In this document: positions 14,347 to 15,519 of the stretch, one piece after another
Layout: every line of letters begins with the position of its first letter
Position numbering within the stretch: position 1 is the first letter of the stretch
Assembly: GCA_910586095.1 (NCBI GenBank)
Contig: CAJUHQ010000086.1
Location: 1 to 15,519, forward strand
DNA length: 15,519 bases
Direction: 5' to 3'
Source: an uncultured Lachnospiraceae bacterium
Lineage (GTDB): Bacteria > Bacillota > Clostridia > Lachnospirales > Lachnospiraceae
Translations under genes and position numbers: made by a program
The notes under the pieces: generated by a model
Told to the model about the DNA's origin: nothing
The model's database searches: none
The model's input: the letters and a program-made list of their open reading frames with translations, nothing else

Positions 14347-14949
14347 TCAATTGTCTTCCTTAATATCTGATCTATCAACAATTACCTTATCAATCAAACC
14401 ATATTCCATAGCTTCCTGTGCAGACTTCCAGTTATCACGCTCGGTATCCGCTGCCACCACATCATATGGCTGACCGCAGTTTTCCGCTAAAATATTGTTT
14501 AACTTCTTCTTTGTACGCAAAATATGTTTGGCTGCGATCTCAATTTCTGTCGCTTGCCCCTTTGCTCCACCAAGAGGCTGATGAATCATAATCTCTGCAT
14601 TTGGAAGCGCAAGTCTTTTGCCTTTTGTACCTCCTGCAAGCAGAAACGCTCCCATACTTGCCGCCATACCTATACAAATAGTGGATACATCGCACTTAAT
14701 ATAGCGCATAGTATCGTATATTGCCATGCCTGCTGTAACAGATCCACCAGGACTATTGATGTACAGTTGAATATCCTTCTCTGGATCTTCTGCTTCCAAA
14801 AATAACATCTGGGCTACTACAAGGCTCGCTGTCGTCTCGTTTACTTCCTCACCTAAAAATATAATGCGCTCCTTTAAAAGTCTAGAAAAAATATCATAGG
14901 AACGCTCTCCACGACTCGTCTGCTCGATGACATATGGTACTAAACTCAT
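14347..14949 (-). CDS. clpP: ATP-dependent Clp protease proteolytic subunit ClpP
   Basis: This is the tetradecameric serine protease core of ClpXP. The 200-aa protein has the catalytic triad Ser98 (GMAASMGAF), His123 (MIHQPLGG) and Asp172 (TERDNW), in the canonical spacing. The N-terminal MSLVPYVIEQTSRGERSYDIFSRLL is the expected short propeptide and axial-loop region. INSPGGSVTAGMAIYDTM forms the oxyanion region. The ATG at 14949 has GGAGG 8 nt upstream. Its own promoter lies at 15070-15098, giving a leader of about 110 nt. It precedes clpX and follows tig, a common order in Clostridia. No CtsR-type heptad repeat was found in its leader. Confidence 0.97.
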   Translation of the reverse strand: MSLVPYVIEQTSRGERSYDIFSRLLKERIIFLGEEVNETTASLVVAQMLFLEAEDPEKDIQLYINSPGGSVTAGMAIYDTMRYIKCDVSTICIGMAASMGAFLLAGGTKGKRLALPNAEIMIHQPLGGAKGQATEIEIAAKHILRTKKKLNNILAENCGQPYDVVAADTERDNWKSAQEAMEYGLIDKVIVDRSDIKEDN

Positions 14950-15069
14950 GAATATTACCTCCTACTTAGTAAAACTTCCATCATGCGATTCCCACACCAC
15001 TTCTGACCGCATGGTCCTGCGTCATAATTCACCCTGCTACAATTACTATATACACCTTTTACTAGCTTT

Positions 15070-15098
15070 ATTATAACGCATCTATCATCATTATGCAA
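15070..15098 (-). promoter_or_regulatory. Sigma-A-type promoter of clpP-clpX
   Basis: On the - strand TTGCAT (15093-15098), a 17-nt spacer, then TATAAT (15070-15075). It lies in the tig-clpP intergenic region, with a predicted start near 15063. The leader to the clpP ATG has no CtsR (GGTCAAA repeats) or CIRCE site that I can see. Confidence 0.65.
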
Positions 15099-15140
15099 AC
15101 CATCTGCACAAATAGACTTATTTTTCGTTACCATTTTGTT

Positions 15141-15180
15141 TAGGGCTTTGTACTTTATATCAGATCCTGACAAAGCCCTA
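15141..15180 (-). terminator. Inverted repeat after tig, possible terminator
   Basis: TAGGGCTTTGT (15141-15151) pairs perfectly with ACAAAGCCCTA (15170-15180), an 11-bp stem around an 18-nt loop. It begins 11 nt after the tig stop and precedes the clpP promoter. No T-tract follows on the - strand, so it may be a weak or factor-assisted terminator or an mRNA 3'-end protector. Confidence 0.4.
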
Positions 15181-15191
15181 TAAAAATACGA

Positions 15192-15519
15192 TTACTCTTT
15201 TTCTACAACATTCTCTACCACAAAGTCTGCTGCCTTTTTGATGACAAGATCTTCCCGAATCGATTTCTCTTCAAACGCACCAATCATCTCTGTGAGTTTA
15301 TCTTCTTCCATTCCATACTCTTGTGCCATTCTCTTGATCTCTGCATCATATTCCTCTTGTGTTATCTCAAAGCCTTCAGCTTTTGCCACAGCCTCCAGTA
15401 CAAGTCTTGATTTGATACGTTTCTCAGCCTGCGGTTTTAACTGCTCTAAAAATGCGGTTCTTGTCAGACCTGTAAATTGGAAATACTGATCGATAGACAG
15501 TCCCTGCATTTGTATACGC
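15192..15519 (-). CDS. tig: Trigger factor, C-terminal fragment (truncated by window edge)
   Basis: The frame is open from the right edge to the TAA at 15192, giving about 108 C-terminal residues. The sequence LSIDQYFQFTGLTRTAFLEQLKPQAEKRIKSRLVLEAVAKAEGFEIT is the helical C-terminal (arm/chaperone) domain of trigger factor. The ending of the type IREDLVIKKAADFVVENV is also typical. Trigger factor is a ribosome-bound chaperone and prolyl isomerase that meets nascent chains at the exit tunnel. The ribosome-binding and PPIase domains lie outside the window. Its position immediately upstream of clpP is the conserved arrangement and supports the call. Confidence 0.92.
   Translation of the reverse strand, partial: RIQMQGLSIDQYFQFTGLTRTAFLEQLKPQAEKRIKSRLVLEAVAKAEGFEITQEEYDAEIKRMAQEYGMEEDKLTEMIGAFEEKSIREDLVIKKAADFVVENVVEKE

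Noticed and set aside
14955..15173. 72-aa - strand ORF between tig and clpP
   Set aside because: Needs a TTG start without a Shine-Dalgarno and covers the clpP promoter and the inverted repeat; most likely chance.

Overview
The window looks like chromosome from a low-GC Gram-positive bacterium of the Clostridia, most likely family Lachnospiraceae. The reasons are the AT-rich non-coding DNA, strong GGAGG-type ribosome binding sites, a tig-clpP-clpX-lon-engB gene order, a PdaB-type deacetylase and a glutaminyl-tRNA synthetase. No tool was run and the genus cannot be named.

Left part (1-5450), envelope and accessory genes. A truncated polytopic membrane protein enters from the left edge on the + strand (1-573). 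It converges on a lipoprotein with a probable beta-propeller-like body (717-1778, - strand). A divergent promoter pair (1830-1859 minus, 1893-1921 plus) follows. The plus promoter reads through an unusual leader of about 230 nt packed with stem-loops, containing a possible 34-codon ORF, and then into a DUF4291 protein (2160-2747). More stem-loops lie downstream of that gene. Next come a small lipoprotein whose mature part is almost entirely TNTEE-type tandem repeats (3143-3547), a clear bidirectional terminator, a PdaB-like polysaccharide deacetylase (3792-4661, - strand) and a membrane-anchored acidic protein (4838-5389, + strand).

Right part (5454-15519), housekeeping genes all on the - strand. 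In transcription order (right to left) they are trigger factor (C-terminal fragment), clpP, clpX, lon, engB, an AI-2E/YtvI-type membrane protein, truA, glnS and a HAD hydrolase. The first five form a protein-quality-control and ribosome-assembly block: chaperone, ClpXP protease, Lon protease and a 50S assembly GTPase. truA and glnS add tRNA modification and charging. clpP has a good promoter of its own (15070-15098), and a terminator-like hairpin stands between clpX and lon.

The most unusual part is 1936-2850. The DUF4291 gene is bracketed by dense, modular stem-loops. Three of the start sites within 1.2 kb (two annotated genes and one leader ORF) share a layout: a short GC-rich hairpin, immediately followed by an ATGG-R-GG Shine-Dalgarno, then the start codon. 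This could be a leader-peptide/attenuator switch, a dispersed hairpin repeat family, or a general mRNA 5'-end module.
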